From: Luzula sylvatica
Lineage: Eukaryota > Streptophyta > Magnoliopsida > Poales > Juncaceae
Direction of reading: 5' to 3'
Length of the DNA stretch: 64,000 nt
Assembly (NCBI GenBank): GCA_946800325.1
Contig: OX326959.1
Coordinates: 24,001,447 to 24,065,446, forward strand
Shown here: positions 37,898-50,796 of the stretch, in pieces
Position numbering within the stretch: the stretch's first letter is position 1
How the letters are laid out: each line of letters begins with the position of its first letter
Made by a program: the position numbers and the translations under genes
Notes under the pieces: generated by a model
Databases searched by the model: none
Told to the model about the DNA's origin: nothing
What the model saw: only the letters and a program-made list of their open reading frames with translations

Positions 37898-38904
37898 ACT
37901 TGACTGAAACGTATCATTTTATTTATTTTTCTCGTTAATTATTAGGAAAGGAAGGATCGAGAAGTAGAAAACCTAAAGAACACAATTGACCTATCAGAAC
38001 GCAAGATGGATCACATCCAAACCCAACTTAACAAACTCATATCTTCTTCTTCTTCGACTACAAATTCGCAAGAATGCGAAAATCTATCGAAGCATTTCGT
38101 CGAACAAAATGCAATCTACTTGATCGGTGGAAACAATGTGCTCTACTATTTGTCCGATTTCGACTCATTTTTCTCTTCTTCGGATATTCTCACGCCTCTC
38201 AAGCCAATTAGTTTTACGAAAAGCAACACATGCGTTCCCACGTTAAATGGACGTATTTTTGCCTTGGGTGGTCATGACGGTAATTATTTTTTTGACACCG
38301 GTAAATCCCTTTTTTGTAACTCAAAAAACTATTTCATTATATCATTTTGGGTTGATGAATTATTTGTAGTGGAGTGCTATGATATAAGCAAGTACAAGTG
38401 GATCCCACAAGCCTCTCTGAACAAGAGAAAATGTTGCCTCGCATGAGTTTTGTTAAACGATAAGATTTACGCGATGGGTGGAAGAAATCCTGGCGAGTTC
38501 TTTTCCGAGGTCAAAATGTTCAATGATGCTCTAGACAAATAGCTCAATTTCATGCCCATGATTGAAATGGCATAAAACTAGATCGTAATTTTTAATCTTT
38601 TGAAGGATCAATTTGTAAAGTCTTACCTTGTATGTTCCAGCAACACGCGTTGGGAGCATCTTCGCTTAACAATTTAATTTACGCTGTTGACGATTTTGAT
38701 GGTGATACATATTTGAGTCGTGACTCGAAGGGTGTTATATTTATACGTTTGAAATAAAAGATTTAATGTCTTATTTTTTAATAATTAAAATTCCGTCAGT
38801 TTTGGAGAGAAGCTCGACATGACGGAGCGATCTTGGAAGAAACTACCGAACATGAACACGAAAAAGGCACCCATTCCTTATCCATTCTAAACGATAAACT
38901 GTAA

Positions 38905-38963
<59 letters not shown>

Positions 38964-38980
38964 GGTTTGAATAATTGCTA
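36829..38980 (+). pseudogene. RIP-kelch array unit 2 (longest open RIP frame)
   Basis: The N-terminal exon starts at 36829 but has a TGA at 37000-37002. The RIP-like region is open at 37101-37538, with the T-G-S-Y-T-E-Y segment (position of the active-site Tyr in RIPs) and the helix signature, but the expected Arg codon at 37461-37463 is TGG, so it would be inactive as a glycosidase if the alignment is right. The frame stops at 37536-37538, where homologues have the conserved Asn-Trp. The coiled-coil exon at 37726-37830 and kelch exon at 38006-38446 follow. In the kelch part the acceptor CAG has become GGG, the next donor is GC, and the segment near 38850 is frameshifted. RIPs depurinate 28S rRNA; kelch domains bind proteins. 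Confidence 0.72.
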
Positions 38981-39068
38981 TTACTATTCCGTTTGAATTC
39001 GGTAAAATTGGTTTGATGTTTGCGTAAATTTTCAGATCTCCATGCTCTTCTAGAGTTTTGAAAGTTCA

Positions 39069-41118
39069 ATGGCGCGTGAAATGTTTGTTAAACATTTGTT
39101 TTTTCCGTACCCTAAATCAAGTGCAAAGAAAACAATAACAAATTCCTTTCTTAATCCTAAACAACATTTGGTTTCAACAGAGATGTCATTATCACAATCC
39201 TTCGAATTTAATCCGGACCAATTGTTATCTTCAATGAGTTGGCATTGTTTCAACGGTTTAAGTTACACAAGACCGAAAACCTTGAATGAAGATGAGAAAA
39301 TAGATTTCCCCCGACATTAAAAAATGCAAAAAAAAAACTTTGACCAAAAAGCAAACAATGCAACACAAATACGCGATTGTTTATCCCACATGATCGATTC
39401 TTATGCGACACTTTAGATTTGACTCAATGATGCCTACATTTTAGGTTTTCTTACAATGGGTGGAAAATAGATTGCTTTCGAACCCGATGATGACCGAGAT
39501 ATTGAAATTCCCGGTGCTGATAGAGTCCCTTTTACCGGTAGTTACACAGAATACGTCCATGACCTCAAAATAAGCGGTACAAATTAATTTCTGCCATAAA
39601 ACAAATGGATACATTCGAAATGACCAGAACTCCTCGGATCATTAGAGAGTTGAAAGAGAATGTAATAAGGATTATATTTTGCATTTGCGAAGCGATGCGG
39701 TTTGAAGCAATTTATAAATTGTTAATTGAACTTTTCAGAGACGATTCTGAAATAAGGTTGGGTCAGAAAATCTTGAGATTTGTGGAAGTTGGGACACATT
39801 ATCTGAATTGACCACTAAAGATGGTTATAAAGTAAAATGTTGTATTCTTCAAAGTTAGGTCACTACTATCGGCATTTCTAGTTCAATATGACGAGAATTC
39901 GTAGAAGTCGAAATTGAAGTAAGCAAAATTAATTTCAATTCAATCTGACAAAAAAATATTTTCCGATTGGAACCTTCCGTTCCAGAGTCTCTGATTTCTG
40001 GTTCGAGTTTGAGTTCGAATGATGAGGCCGAGAAGTTAAAAGAGTTAAGTGAAAGAATGGTTTTATTAGAGAAAATTCAGGTTCCCTCTCTCTCTCTCTC
40101 TCTCTCTCTCATTAACTTGACTGAAACGTATCATTTTATTTATTTTTCTCGTTAATTATTAGGAAAGGAAGGATCGAGAAGTAGAAAACCTAAAGAACAC
40201 AATTGACCTATCAGAACGCAAGATGGATCACATCCAAACCCGACTTAACAAACTCATATCTTCTTCTTCTTCGACTACAAATTCGCAAGAATGCGAAAAT
40301 CCATCGAAGCATTTCTTCGAACAAGATGCGATCTACTTGATCAGTGGAAACAATGTGTTCTACTATTTGTCCGATTTCGACTCATTTTTCTCTTCTTCGG
40401 ATATTCTCAGGCCTCCCAAGCCAATTAGTTTTGCGAAAAGCTACACATGCGTTGCCACGTTAAATGGACGTATTTTTGTCTTGGGTGGTCATGACGGTAA
40501 TTATTTTTTTGACACCGGTAAATCTCTTTTTTGTAACTCAAAAAACTATTTCATTATATCATTTAGGGTTGATGAATTATTTGTAGTGGAGTGCTATGAT
40601 ATAAGCAAGTACAAGTGGATCCCACAAGCCTCTCTTAACAAGAGAAAATGTTGCCTCGCATGAGTTTTGTTAAACGATAAGATTTACGCAATGGATGGAA
40701 GAAATCCTGGCGAGTTCTTTTCCGAGGTCAAAATGTTCAATGATGCTCTAGACAAATAGCTCAATTTTATGCCCATGATTGAAATGGAATAAAACTAGAT
40801 CGTAATTTTTAATCTTTTGAAGGATCAATTTGTAAAGTCTTACCTTGTATGTTCCAGCAACACGCGTTGGGTGCATCTTCGCTTAACAATTTAATTTACG
40901 ATGTTGACGATTTTGATGGTGATACATATTTGAGGCGTGATTTGAAGGGTGTTATATTTATAAGTTTGAAATAAAAGATTTAATGTCTTCTTTTTTAATA
41001 AATAAAATTCCGCCAGTTTTGGAGAGAAGCACGACATGAGGGAGCGATCTTGGAAGAAACTACCGAACATGAACACGAAAAAGGCACCCATTCCTTATCC
41101 GTTCTAAACGATAAACTG

Positions 41119-41190
<72 letters not shown>
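39069..41190 (+). pseudogene. RIP-kelch array unit 3
   Basis: The N-terminal exon is open from 39069 to 39320. The RIP-like part has a TAG at 39468-39470 and a 1-nt deletion near 39575. The remaining frame 39605-39811 carries the signature with Glu (39689-39691) and Arg (39698-39700). The coiled-coil exon (39967-40080) and kelch frame (40223-40663) follow; the kelch frame ends in TGA, where unit 4 reads GGA. The donor after M-I-E is GA. It shares the 3' frameshift with units 2, 4 and 5. Both CT tracts are present (40084-40110 and 41122-41189). Confidence 0.7.
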
Positions 41191-41192
<2 letters not shown>

Positions 41193-41301
41193 TTATGGTT
41201 TGAATAATTGCTATTACTATTCTGTTTGAATTCGGTGAAATTGGTTTGATGTTTACGTAAATTTTCAGATCTCCTTGCTCTTCTAGAGTTTTGAAAGTTC
41301 A

Positions 41302-42312
41302 ATGGCGCGTGAAATGTTTATTAAACATTTGTTTTTTCCGTACCCTAAATCGAGTGCAAAGAAAACAATAACAAATTCCTTTCTTAATCATCAACAACAT
41401 TTGGTTTCAACAGAGATGTCATTATCACAATCCTTCGAATTTAATCCGGACCAATTGTTATCTTCAATGAGTTGGCATTGTTTCAACGGTTTAAGTTACA
41501 CAAGACCGAAAACCTTGAATGAAGATGAGAACATAGATTCCCCCGACATTAAAAAATGCAAAAAAAAACTTTGACCAAAAAGCAAACAAAGCAACACAAA
41601 TACGCGATTGTTTATCCCACATGATCGATTCTTATACGACACTTTGGATATGACTCAATGATGCCTACATTTTAGGTCTTCTTACAATGGGTGGAAAATA
41701 GATTGCTTTCGAACCCGATGATGACCTAGATATTGAAATTTCCGGTGCTGATAGAGTCCCTTTTACCGGTAGTTACACATAATACGTCCGTGACCTCAAA
41801 ATAAACGGTACAAATTAATTTCAGCAATAAAACAAATGGATACATTCGAAATGACCAGAACTCCTCGGATCATAAGAGAGTTGAAAGAGAATGTAATAAG
41901 GATTATATTTTGCATTTGCGAAGCGATGCGATTTGAAGCAATTTATAAATTGTTAATTGAACTTTTCAGAGACTATTATCAAATAAGGTTGGGTCAGAAA
42001 ATCTTGAGATTTGTCGAAGTTGGGACACATTATCTGAATTGACCACTAAAAATGGTTATAAAGTAAAATGTTGTATTCTTCAAAGTTAGATCACTACTAT
42101 CGGCATTTCTAGTTCAATATGACGAGAATTCGAAGAAGTCGAAATTGAAATAAGGAAAATTAATTTCAATTCAATCTGACAAAGAAATATTTTTCGATTG
42201 GAACCTTCCGTTCCAGAGTCTCTGATTTTTGGTTCGAGTTTGAGTTCGAATGATGAGGCCGAGAAGTTAAAAGAGTTAAGTGAAAGAATGGTTTTATTAG
42301 AGAAAATTCAGG

Positions 42313-42345
<33 letters not shown>

Positions 42346-43353
42346 ATTAACTTGACTGAAACGTATCATTTTATTTATTTTTCTCGTTAATTATTAGGAA
42401 AGGAAGGATCGAGAAGTAGAAAACCTAAAGAACACAATTGACCAATCAGAACGCAAGATGGATCACATCCAAACCCAACTTAACAAACTCATATCTTCTT
42501 CTTCTTCGACTACAAATTCACAAGAATGCGAAAATCCATTGAAGCATTTCATCGAACAAGATGCGATCTACTTGATCGGTGGAAACAATGTGCTCTACTA
42601 TTTATCCGATTTCGACTCATTTTTCTCTTCTTCGGATATTCTCACGCCTCTCAAGCCAATTAGTTTTACGAAAAGCAACACATGCGTTCCCACGTTAAAT
42701 GGACGTATTTTTGTCTTGGGTGGTCATGACGGTAATTATTTTTTTGACACCGGTGAATCCTTTTTTTGTAACTCAAAAAACTATTTCATTATATCATTTT
42801 GGGTTGATGAATTATTTGTAGTGGAGTGCTATGATATAAGCAAGTACAAGTGGATCCCACAAGCCTCTCTGAACAAGAGAAAATGTTGCCTCGCAGGAGT
42901 TTTGTTAAACGATAAGATTTACGCGATGGGTGGAAGAAATCCTGGCGAGTTCTTTTCCGAGGTCAAAATGTTCAATGATGCTCTAGACAAGTGGCTCAAT
43001 TTCATGCCCATGATTGAAAAGGCATAAAACTAGATTGTAATTTTTAATCTTTTGAAGGATCAATTTGTAAAGTCTTACCTTGTATGTTCCAGCAACATGC
43101 GTTGGGAGCATTTTCGCTTAACAATTTAATTTACGCTGTTGACGATTTTGATGGTGATACATATTTGAGGCGTGATTTGAAAGGTGTTATATTTATACGT
43201 TTGAAATAAAAGATTTAATGTCTTATTTTTTAATAATTAAAATTCCGTCAGTTTTGGAGAGAAGCTCGACATAAGGGAGAGATCTTGGAAGAAACTACAG
43301 AACATGAACACGAAAAAGGCACCCATTCCTTATCCGTTATAAACGATAAACTG

Positions 43354-43437
<84 letters not shown>

Positions 43438-43440
43438 ATG
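41302..43440 (+). pseudogene. RIP-kelch array unit 4 (longest kelch frame)
   Basis: The N-terminal exon is open at 41302-41574. The RIP-like part has a TAG at 41699-41701 and a 1-nt deletion near 41811. The later frame 41836-42042 keeps the Glu and Arg of the signature. The kelch frame at 42458-43027 is the longest in the array at 189 codons. It begins with a coiled-coil segment and covers about two and a half blades (G-G-N-N, G-G-H-D-G and G-G-R-N-P turns). It includes a 17-codon stretch that is an intron in units 1 and 6. The final kelch exon of unit 6 is absent. Confidence 0.7.
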
Positions 43441-43544
43441 GTTTGAATAATTGCTATTACTATTCTGTTTGAATTCGGTGAAATTGGTTTGATGTTTACG
43501 TAAATTTTCATATCTCCGTGCTCTTCTAGAGTTTTGAAAGTTCA

Positions 43545-45586
43545 ATGGCGCGTGAAATGTTTAATAAACATTTGTTTTTTCCGTACCCTAAATCGAGTGC
43601 AAAGAAAACATTAACAAATTCCTTTCTTAATCATAAACAACATTTGGTTTCAACAGAGATGTCATTATCACAATCCTTCGAATTTAATCCGGACCAATTG
43701 TTATCTTCAATGAGTTGGCATTGTTTCAACTGTTTAAGTTACACAAGACCGAAAACCTTGAATGAAGATGAGAACATAGATTCCCCCGACATTAAAAAAT
43801 GCAAAAAAAAACTTTGACCAAAAAGCAAACAAAGCAACACAAATACGCGATTGTTTATCCCACATGATCGATTCTTATACGACACTTTGGATTTGACTCA
43901 ATGATGCCTACATTTTAGGTTTTCTTACAATGAGTGGAAAATAGATTGCTTTCGAACCCGATGATGACCTAGATATTGAAATTTCCGGTGCTGATAGAGT
44001 CCCTTTTACCGGTAGTTACACAGAATACGTCCGTGACCTCAAAATAAGCGGTACAAATTAATTTCAGCAATAAAACAAATGGATACATTCGAAATGACCA
44101 GAACTCCTCGGATCATTAGAGAGTTGAAAGAGAATGTAATAAGGATTATATTTTGCATTTGCGAAGCGATGCGGTTTGAAGCAATTTATAAATTGTTAAT
44201 TGAACTTTTCAGAGACGATTCTGAAATAAGGTTGGGTCAGAAAATCTTGAGATTTGTTGAAGTTGGGACACCTTATCTGAATTGACCACTAAAGATGGTT
44301 ATAAAGTAAAATGTTGTATTCTTCAAAGTTAGGTCACTACTATCGGCATTTCTAGTTCAATATGACGAGAATTCGAAGAAGTCGAAATTGATGTAAGCAA
44401 AATTAATTTCAATTCAATCTGACAAATAAATATTTTCCAATTGGAACCTTCCGTTCCAGAGTCTCTAATTTCTTGTTCGAGTTTGAGTTCGAATGATGAG
44501 GCCGAGAAGTTAAAAGAGTTAAGTGAAAGAATGGTTTTATTAGAGAAAATTCAGGTTATCTTTCTCTCTCTCTCTCTCATTAACTTGACTGAAACGTATC
44601 TTTTTATTTATTTTTCTCGTTAATTATTAGGAAAGGAATGATCGAGAAGTAGAAAACCTAAAGAACACAATTGACCAATCATAACGCAAGATGGTTCACA
44701 TCCAAACCCAACTTAACAAACTCATATCTTCTTCTTCTTCGACTACAAATTCACAAGAATGCGAAAATCCATCGAAGCTTTTCGTCGAACAAGATGCGAT
44801 CTACTTGATCGGTGGAAACAATGTTCTCTACTATTTGTCCGATTTCGACTCATTTTTCTTTTCTTCGGATATTCTCACGCCTCTCAAGCCAATTAGTTTT
44901 GCGAAAAGCTACACATGTGTTGCCACGTTAAATGGACGTATTTTTGTCTTGGACGGTCATGACGGTAATTATTTTTTTGACACGGGTAAATCTCTTTTTT
45001 GTAACCCAAAAAACTATTTCATTATATCATTTTGGGTTGATGAATTATTTGTAGTGGAGTGCTATGATATAAGCAAGTACAAGTGGATCCCACAAGCCTC
45101 TCTGAACAAGAGAAAAAGTTGCCTCACAGGAGTTTAGTTAAACGATAAGATTTACGCGATGGGTGGAAGAAATCCTGGCGAGTTCTTTTCCGAGGTCAAA
45201 ATGTTCAATGATGCTTTAGACAAGTGGCTCAATTTCATGCCCATGATTGAAAAGGCATAAAACTAGATTGTAATTTTTAATCTTTTGACGGATCAATTTG
45301 TAAAGTCTTACCTTGTATGTTCCAGCAACACGTGTTGGGAGCATCTTCGCTTAACAATTTAATTTATGCTGTTGACGATTTTGATGGTGATACATATTTG
45401 AGGCGTGATTTGAAGGGTGTTATATTTATACGTTTGAAATAAAAGATTTAATGTCTTCTTTTTTAATAATTAAAATTCCGTCAGTTTTGGAGAGAATCTT
45501 GACATGAGGGAGCGATCTTGGAAGAAACTACCGAACATGAACACGAAAAAGGCACCCATTCCTTATCCGTTCTAAACAATGAACTG

Positions 45587-45640
<54 letters not shown>
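43545..45640 (+). pseudogene. RIP-kelch array unit 5
   Basis: Very similar to units 3 and 4. The N-terminal exon is open at 43545-43817; a TAG at 43942-43944 and a 1-nt deletion near 44050 break the RIP-like part. The frame 44079-44285 keeps Glu and Arg. The kelch frame 44691-45137 ends in TAG just after the C-L-T-G-V stretch. It shares the GGG acceptor change, GC donor, the GG-to-DD change in a kelch turn and the 3' frameshift with units 2 and 4. The intronic CT tract is short (44563-44579). Confidence 0.7.
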
Positions 45641-45747
45641 ATGGTTTGAATAATTGCTATTACTATTCTGTTTGAATTCGGTGAAATTGGTTTGTTGTTT
45701 ACTTAAATTTTCAGATCTCCTTGCTCTTCTAGAGTTTTGAAAGTTCA

Positions 45748-48170
45748 ATGGCGCGTGAAATGTTTATTAAACATTTGTTTTTTCCGTACCCTAAATCGAG
45801 TGCAAAGAAAACAATGACAAATTTCTTTCTTAATCCTAAACAACATTTGGTTTCAACAGAGATGTCATTATCACAATCCTTCGAATTTAATCCGGACCAA
45901 TTGTTATCTTCAATGAGTTGGCATTGTTTCCACGGTTTAAGTTACACAAGACGGAAAACCTTGAATGAAGATGAGAACATAGATTCCCCCCGACAATAAA
46001 AAATGCAAAAAAAATACTTTGACCAAAAAACAAACAAAACAACACAAATACGCGATTGTTTATCCCACATGATCGATTCTTATACGACACTTTGGATTTG
46101 ACTCAATGATGCCTACATTTTAGGTTTTCTTACAATGGGTGGAAAATAGATTGCTTTCGAACCCGATGATGACCTAGATATTGAAATTCCCGGTGCTGAT
46201 AGTCCCTTTTACCTGTAGTTACAAAGAATACGTCCGTGACCTCAAAATAAGCGGTACAAATTAATTTCATCAATAAAACAAATGGATACATTCTAAATGA
46301 CCAGAACTCCTGGGATCATTAGAGAGTTGAAACATAATGTAATAAGGATTATATTTTGTATTTGCGAAGCGATGCAGTTTGAAGCAATTTATAAATTGTT
46401 AATTGAACTTTTCAGATACGATTCTGAAATAAGGTTGGGTCAGAAAATCTCGAGATTTGTCGAAGTTGGGACACATTATCTGAATTGACCACTAAAGATG
46501 GTTATAAAGTAAAATATTGTATTCTTCAAAGTTAGGTCACTACTATCGGCATTTCTAGTTCAATATGACGAGAATTCGAAGAAGTCAAAATTGAAGTAAG
46601 CAAAATTAATTTCAAATCAATCTGACAAAGAAATATTTTTCGATTGGAACCCTCCGTTCCAGAGTCTCTGATTTCTGGTTCGAGTTTGAGTTCGAATGAT
46701 GAGGCCGAGAAGTTAAAAGAGTTAATTGAAACAATGGTTTTATTAGAGAAAATTCAGGTTCTCTTTCTCTCTCCCATTAACTTGACTAAAACGTATCTTT
46801 TCATTTATTTTTCTCGTTAATTATGAGGAAAGGAAGGACGGAGAAGTAGAAAACCTAAAGAACACAATGGACCATCAGAGAGCAAGATGGATCACATCCA
46901 AACCCAACTTAACAAACTCATATATTTTGATTCTTCGACTACAATTTCACAAGAACAGGAAAACCCATCGAAGCATTTCGTCGAACATGATTCGATCTAC
47001 TTGATCGGTGGAAACAATGGGCTCTCCTATTTGTCTGATTTCGACTCGTTTTTCCCTTCTTCGGATATTCTCACGTCTCTCAAGCCAATTAATTGGGCGA
47101 AAAACTACACATGCGTGGCCACGTTAAATGGACGTATTTTTGTCTTGGGTGGTCGTGACGTCAATTATTTTTTTGACACGGGTAAATCTTTTTTTCATAA
47201 CTCAAAAAAATTTCATTATATCATTTTTAGTACATGAATTATTTGCAGTGGAGTGGTTTGATATAAGCAAGGACAAGTGGGTCCCACAAGCCACTCTGGA
47301 CAAGAAAAAATGTTGCCTCGCTGGGGTTTTGTTAAACGATAAGATTTACGCGTTGGGTGGAAGAAATCTTAGCGGGTTTTTTTCCGAAGTCGAATTGTTC
47401 AATCATGCTCTAGACAAGTGGCTCAATTTCATACCCATGATTGAAAAGTTATATGACTAGATTGTAATTTTTAATCTTTCGAAGGATCAATTCGTAAAGT
47501 CTTACCTTGTATGCTACAGCGGCACGCATTGGGAACATTTTCGTTTAACGGTTTAATTTATGTTGTTGGGGGTTTTAATGGTCATACATATTTGAGTTGT
47601 GATTTGAAAGGTGTTATATTCATACATTTGAAATAAAAAAATTAATGTCTTATTTTTTAATAATTAAAATGCCGTTAATTTTTGAGAGAACCTCGACATG
47701 AGTGAGCAGTCTTGGAAGAAACTACCGAATATGAACACGAAAAGAGACACCCATTCCTTACCTGTTCTCGATAAAATATACTATCTCTCTCCCCCTCTCT
47801 CTCATGATCGATCGATCGATTGATTGATTGATTGATATTAAAAAACATTATTTTTATTTGTTGGTTGATCAGTTATGCGGTGCGCAGTTATGATAGGAAA
47901 TCGTTGGTAGCGAGTGTAGAGCGGTACGATAGGAAATGGGTGATGGCCGAACCGATGGGCTGTGAATGAGGCGAGGTGGCCACTTGTGTGGTTGGTAGAA
48001 CCTTGTTTGCCATTGGTGGAACCTTGACCAATAGAAACTCCATCGTGGATATTGTACGTGTTTATTTTTTATTAGTTTATTAATTTCGTAACATTTGCGA
48101 AGGACAAGGATGGATTGATAAGGGATTGAAAGCAATTGGGAAAAGATCTAGCTCGGCAGTTGCGTTTTGA
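45748..48170 (+). pseudogene. RIP-kelch array unit 6 (keeps the C-terminal kelch exons)
   Basis: The N-terminal exon is open at 45748-45999. The RIP-like part has a TAG at 46147-46149, a small deletion near 46202 and a 1-nt deletion near 46253; the Arg of the signature is replaced by Gln (CAG) in the frame at 46297-46488. Kelch frames at 46887-47237 and 47128-47460 overlap across a 49-nt stretch with TTTTTAG as acceptor. Unlike units 2-5, it keeps the glycine pair V-V-G-G-F, an in-frame K-R-D-T-H-S segment near 47745, and downstream exons (about 47874-48055 and 48095-48170) with F-A-I-G-G and a terminal G-W-I-D-K-G-L-K-A-I-G-K segment typical of the end of plant kelch proteins. A TGA at about 47968 interrupts it. 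Confidence 0.7.
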
Positions 48171-48489
48171 GAAAAGACGAAATGGATTTTAGGGTTTCGA
48201 CATTAGTTTTTTTGTAAAGGAATTTTAAGTTTGATATTTTACGAACAATTTTTTTGTAAATTTCACCGCAAATTAGGATGGACGAGAAGGTAAGAGATTC
48301 ATTTGGGAAGAATGAGATTAGTCGATGACGATTTATGTACGAATTTGACAAATTGGGTGAGAATAGAATGCGGCATATATTAGTGTTTACTGTATTCTTT
48401 TTGTCACTTTTGTAGACCCAAATACTAGTATTTGTACATGGGCAAACAAGTGAAGTGCAAGATTATAATGAAAATATATTCAATAAAAA

Positions 48490-48965
48490 ATATAGCGTCT
48501 TGAAGTTCGAACAGAAGACCAATCAAGGTCCGTACATATTTTCATTCCATTTCCTATATAAACATATAATCATGAAGGCGAGCAGAAACCATCAAGGCCC
48601 ACACATATTTTCATTTCATTTCTTGTATGAACATATAATCATGAAGGCTAGCAGAAAACCAATCAAGACCCACACATATTTGCATTCCATATCGAAGACC
48701 AATCAAGACCCACACGTATTTTCATTCTATTTCGAGCAGAAAACCAATCATGCATGTCATGCATTTCATGCAGAAAACCAACCAAGACCTATACATGTTT
48801 GCATTCCATTTCGTCCAATCAAGGCCCACACATATTTGCATTCCATTCCGAGCAGAAGACCAATCAAGACCTACACATATTTTTATTCTATTTCGAGAAG
48901 AAAAAACCAATCAAGACCCACACATATTTGTGTTCCATTGACCAATCAAAGCCCACACAATATAA
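48490..48965. repeat. imperfect minisatellite, unit about 45 bp
   Basis: About ten irregular copies of AGACCAATCAAGACCCACAC followed by ATATTTTCATTCCATTTCGA. Some copies include an extra AACATATAATCATGAAGGC segment. Open frames on both strands here are repeat artefacts. It lies just after the end of unit 6. Confidence 0.75.
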
Positions 48966-49019
48966 ACATATAATTAGGCCCTCTAAGACACCTCCCTAAA
49001 TTAGTTAACGCCCTGAAAC

Positions 49020-50090
49020 CGTAGTTGATGTTTGAATAAATATATATTGACTAATGGTAAGTTCGAAATTTCGCCTGTGGGACTAAAGGAAACAATGTAA
49101 AGCCCGGCCAACCCCACAGATACATTACAAAAAATATTGAAGGTTCTTAATACATTAATGAGAAATAAACACATACAATATAACTCTATTACTGGGCTCT
49201 TAGGGGCCGTTTGGTTGAAGCTTTGAAATATGCCTTGGAATATTATATGTCAAGGAATTCCATTCCATGGAATAGTATTCCATGGCATATACAATAGTTA
49301 TGTTTGGTTGATGTGTATTCTTTTCCTACAAATTTAGAAACTATTTAAAATAAATAACTTTTTTGGAATAATTTTAGTTTTTAATATTAGAAGAGATAGT
49401 ATGCCCATGGGAATAAAGAAAAGCCACCAATTTTGGTGGTAATCCTATTCCCATGAAATATGACCATGGGCATCGTGGATGACGTTACTTTATTACCTGA
49501 TGTCTGAACTAAACATGGGAATGGAATAAATTATGATGGATGCCAAGGCATAGTAATTTTAAAGCACGAACCAAACGCCCCCTTAATACATTACTCAGAA
49601 GTAAGCGTCACAAGTAAATTACAAAAATTGTAATTGAATATTACTTAAATCGGATAACAACGAAATAACATCTAATCTATGATTTGTCAATTTTTTATTT
49701 TAAATTATACTGGAATATTTATATTTGCATGAGTCGGCCATCCTCCTAAGTTCTCAAACCTTACCTTAGTTTAATTTAGAACATCATAACAAATATGGCG
49801 AAACATACGTTTTGTGTGTGGTTTGCATCTGTATATTCTCATCTCGGCGAAAATTGTAGACATAAAAAGAAATACTTTCTGCAAATATTTTTATTTTTAT
49901 ATATTTATGTAGGATAAGATGTTATTAATTAAAATAATTAGCAAGAACATTTTGACAAACATAAATATACTGTATTATTAGTATTAATATTTCAATTTAA
50001 CAAATTGACTAAACATTTCTATTTTAGAAAATAAATAAGATATCATAAATATTATTTTTTATACTTCTCAGCTGTTCTCTAATAATCAAA
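49020..50090. repeat. inverted paralogue of 7330-9830 without the fold-back element
   Basis: Read in reverse, 49030-49202 and 49583-50065 match about 9240-9830 and 7330-7394, with a single TTTGTTAAA (reverse complement at 49996-50004) where the other copy has the 1844-bp element. It defines the empty site of that insertion. Confidence 0.8.
49203..49582. mobile_element. Tourist-like MITE (PIF/Harbinger), TTA target
   Basis: The 380-bp element starts GGGGCCGTTTGGTTGAAG and ends ACCAAACGCCCCC, flanked by TTA at 49200-49202 and 49583-49585. The paralogous sequence near 9650 lacks it. A 3-bp TTA target and GGGGCCGTTTGGTT ends are typical of Tourist elements. It has no coding capacity. Confidence 0.8.
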
Positions 50091-50279
50091 TTATTCAAGA
50101 CGAGTTTTTCTTTTGTAAAAAATATTTGTTTAAATTCTAGTGAAATTAATTCAAATAGAAACATGTCTTCTAGGGAAACTATGCCGACGATAAACGGTCG
50201 GTTTTTAATTAGAAAAACATGTATACTCTTGTGCTATATTTGTTTATGTACATGTTTTGCCTTTTCATATATAAATAGA

Positions 50280-50763
50280 ACATATAAAATCGAATAATAG
50301 TTATTTTCATAGTCAGTCATTCGGAATATGGCAATAATACGATACATGATACGTTCGCGTATAATTCGGAACGTACGGTTTTCAATACGATGAAAAATTC
50401 GGATAAAAAAACGTGACCAGCAAATATTCGTATTCGTGTACGTTTGTGTAAAATACAGTTTCTGTTATAGATTCGGTGAGAAAAATTCGGCAACATGTAA
50501 TGCATATATTCCCCAATTATTTTATTCAAATACGAGAAGTTAATTAAACACAATTTTTTTTTACAAAATAATAGATAACTAACCTTTAGTGTGGCAAGAA
50601 GAAAAAACTACTAAAGCAAAAAAAACATTTTAAAAAAAACAAATAACTAATAATTTATTTTCAACATTATATTATATTTATATTATATGTTATCGAAATA
50701 AATTTGTCATTTACCAACTTTGGAATACATGTATTAAATGAAATAATAAAATTATGTTGCCAA

Positions 50764-50796
<33 letters not shown>

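Noticed and set aside
38887..43545. Arg-Glu repeat open frames on the minus strand
   Set aside because: Translations of CT/GA microsatellites in the kelch array.
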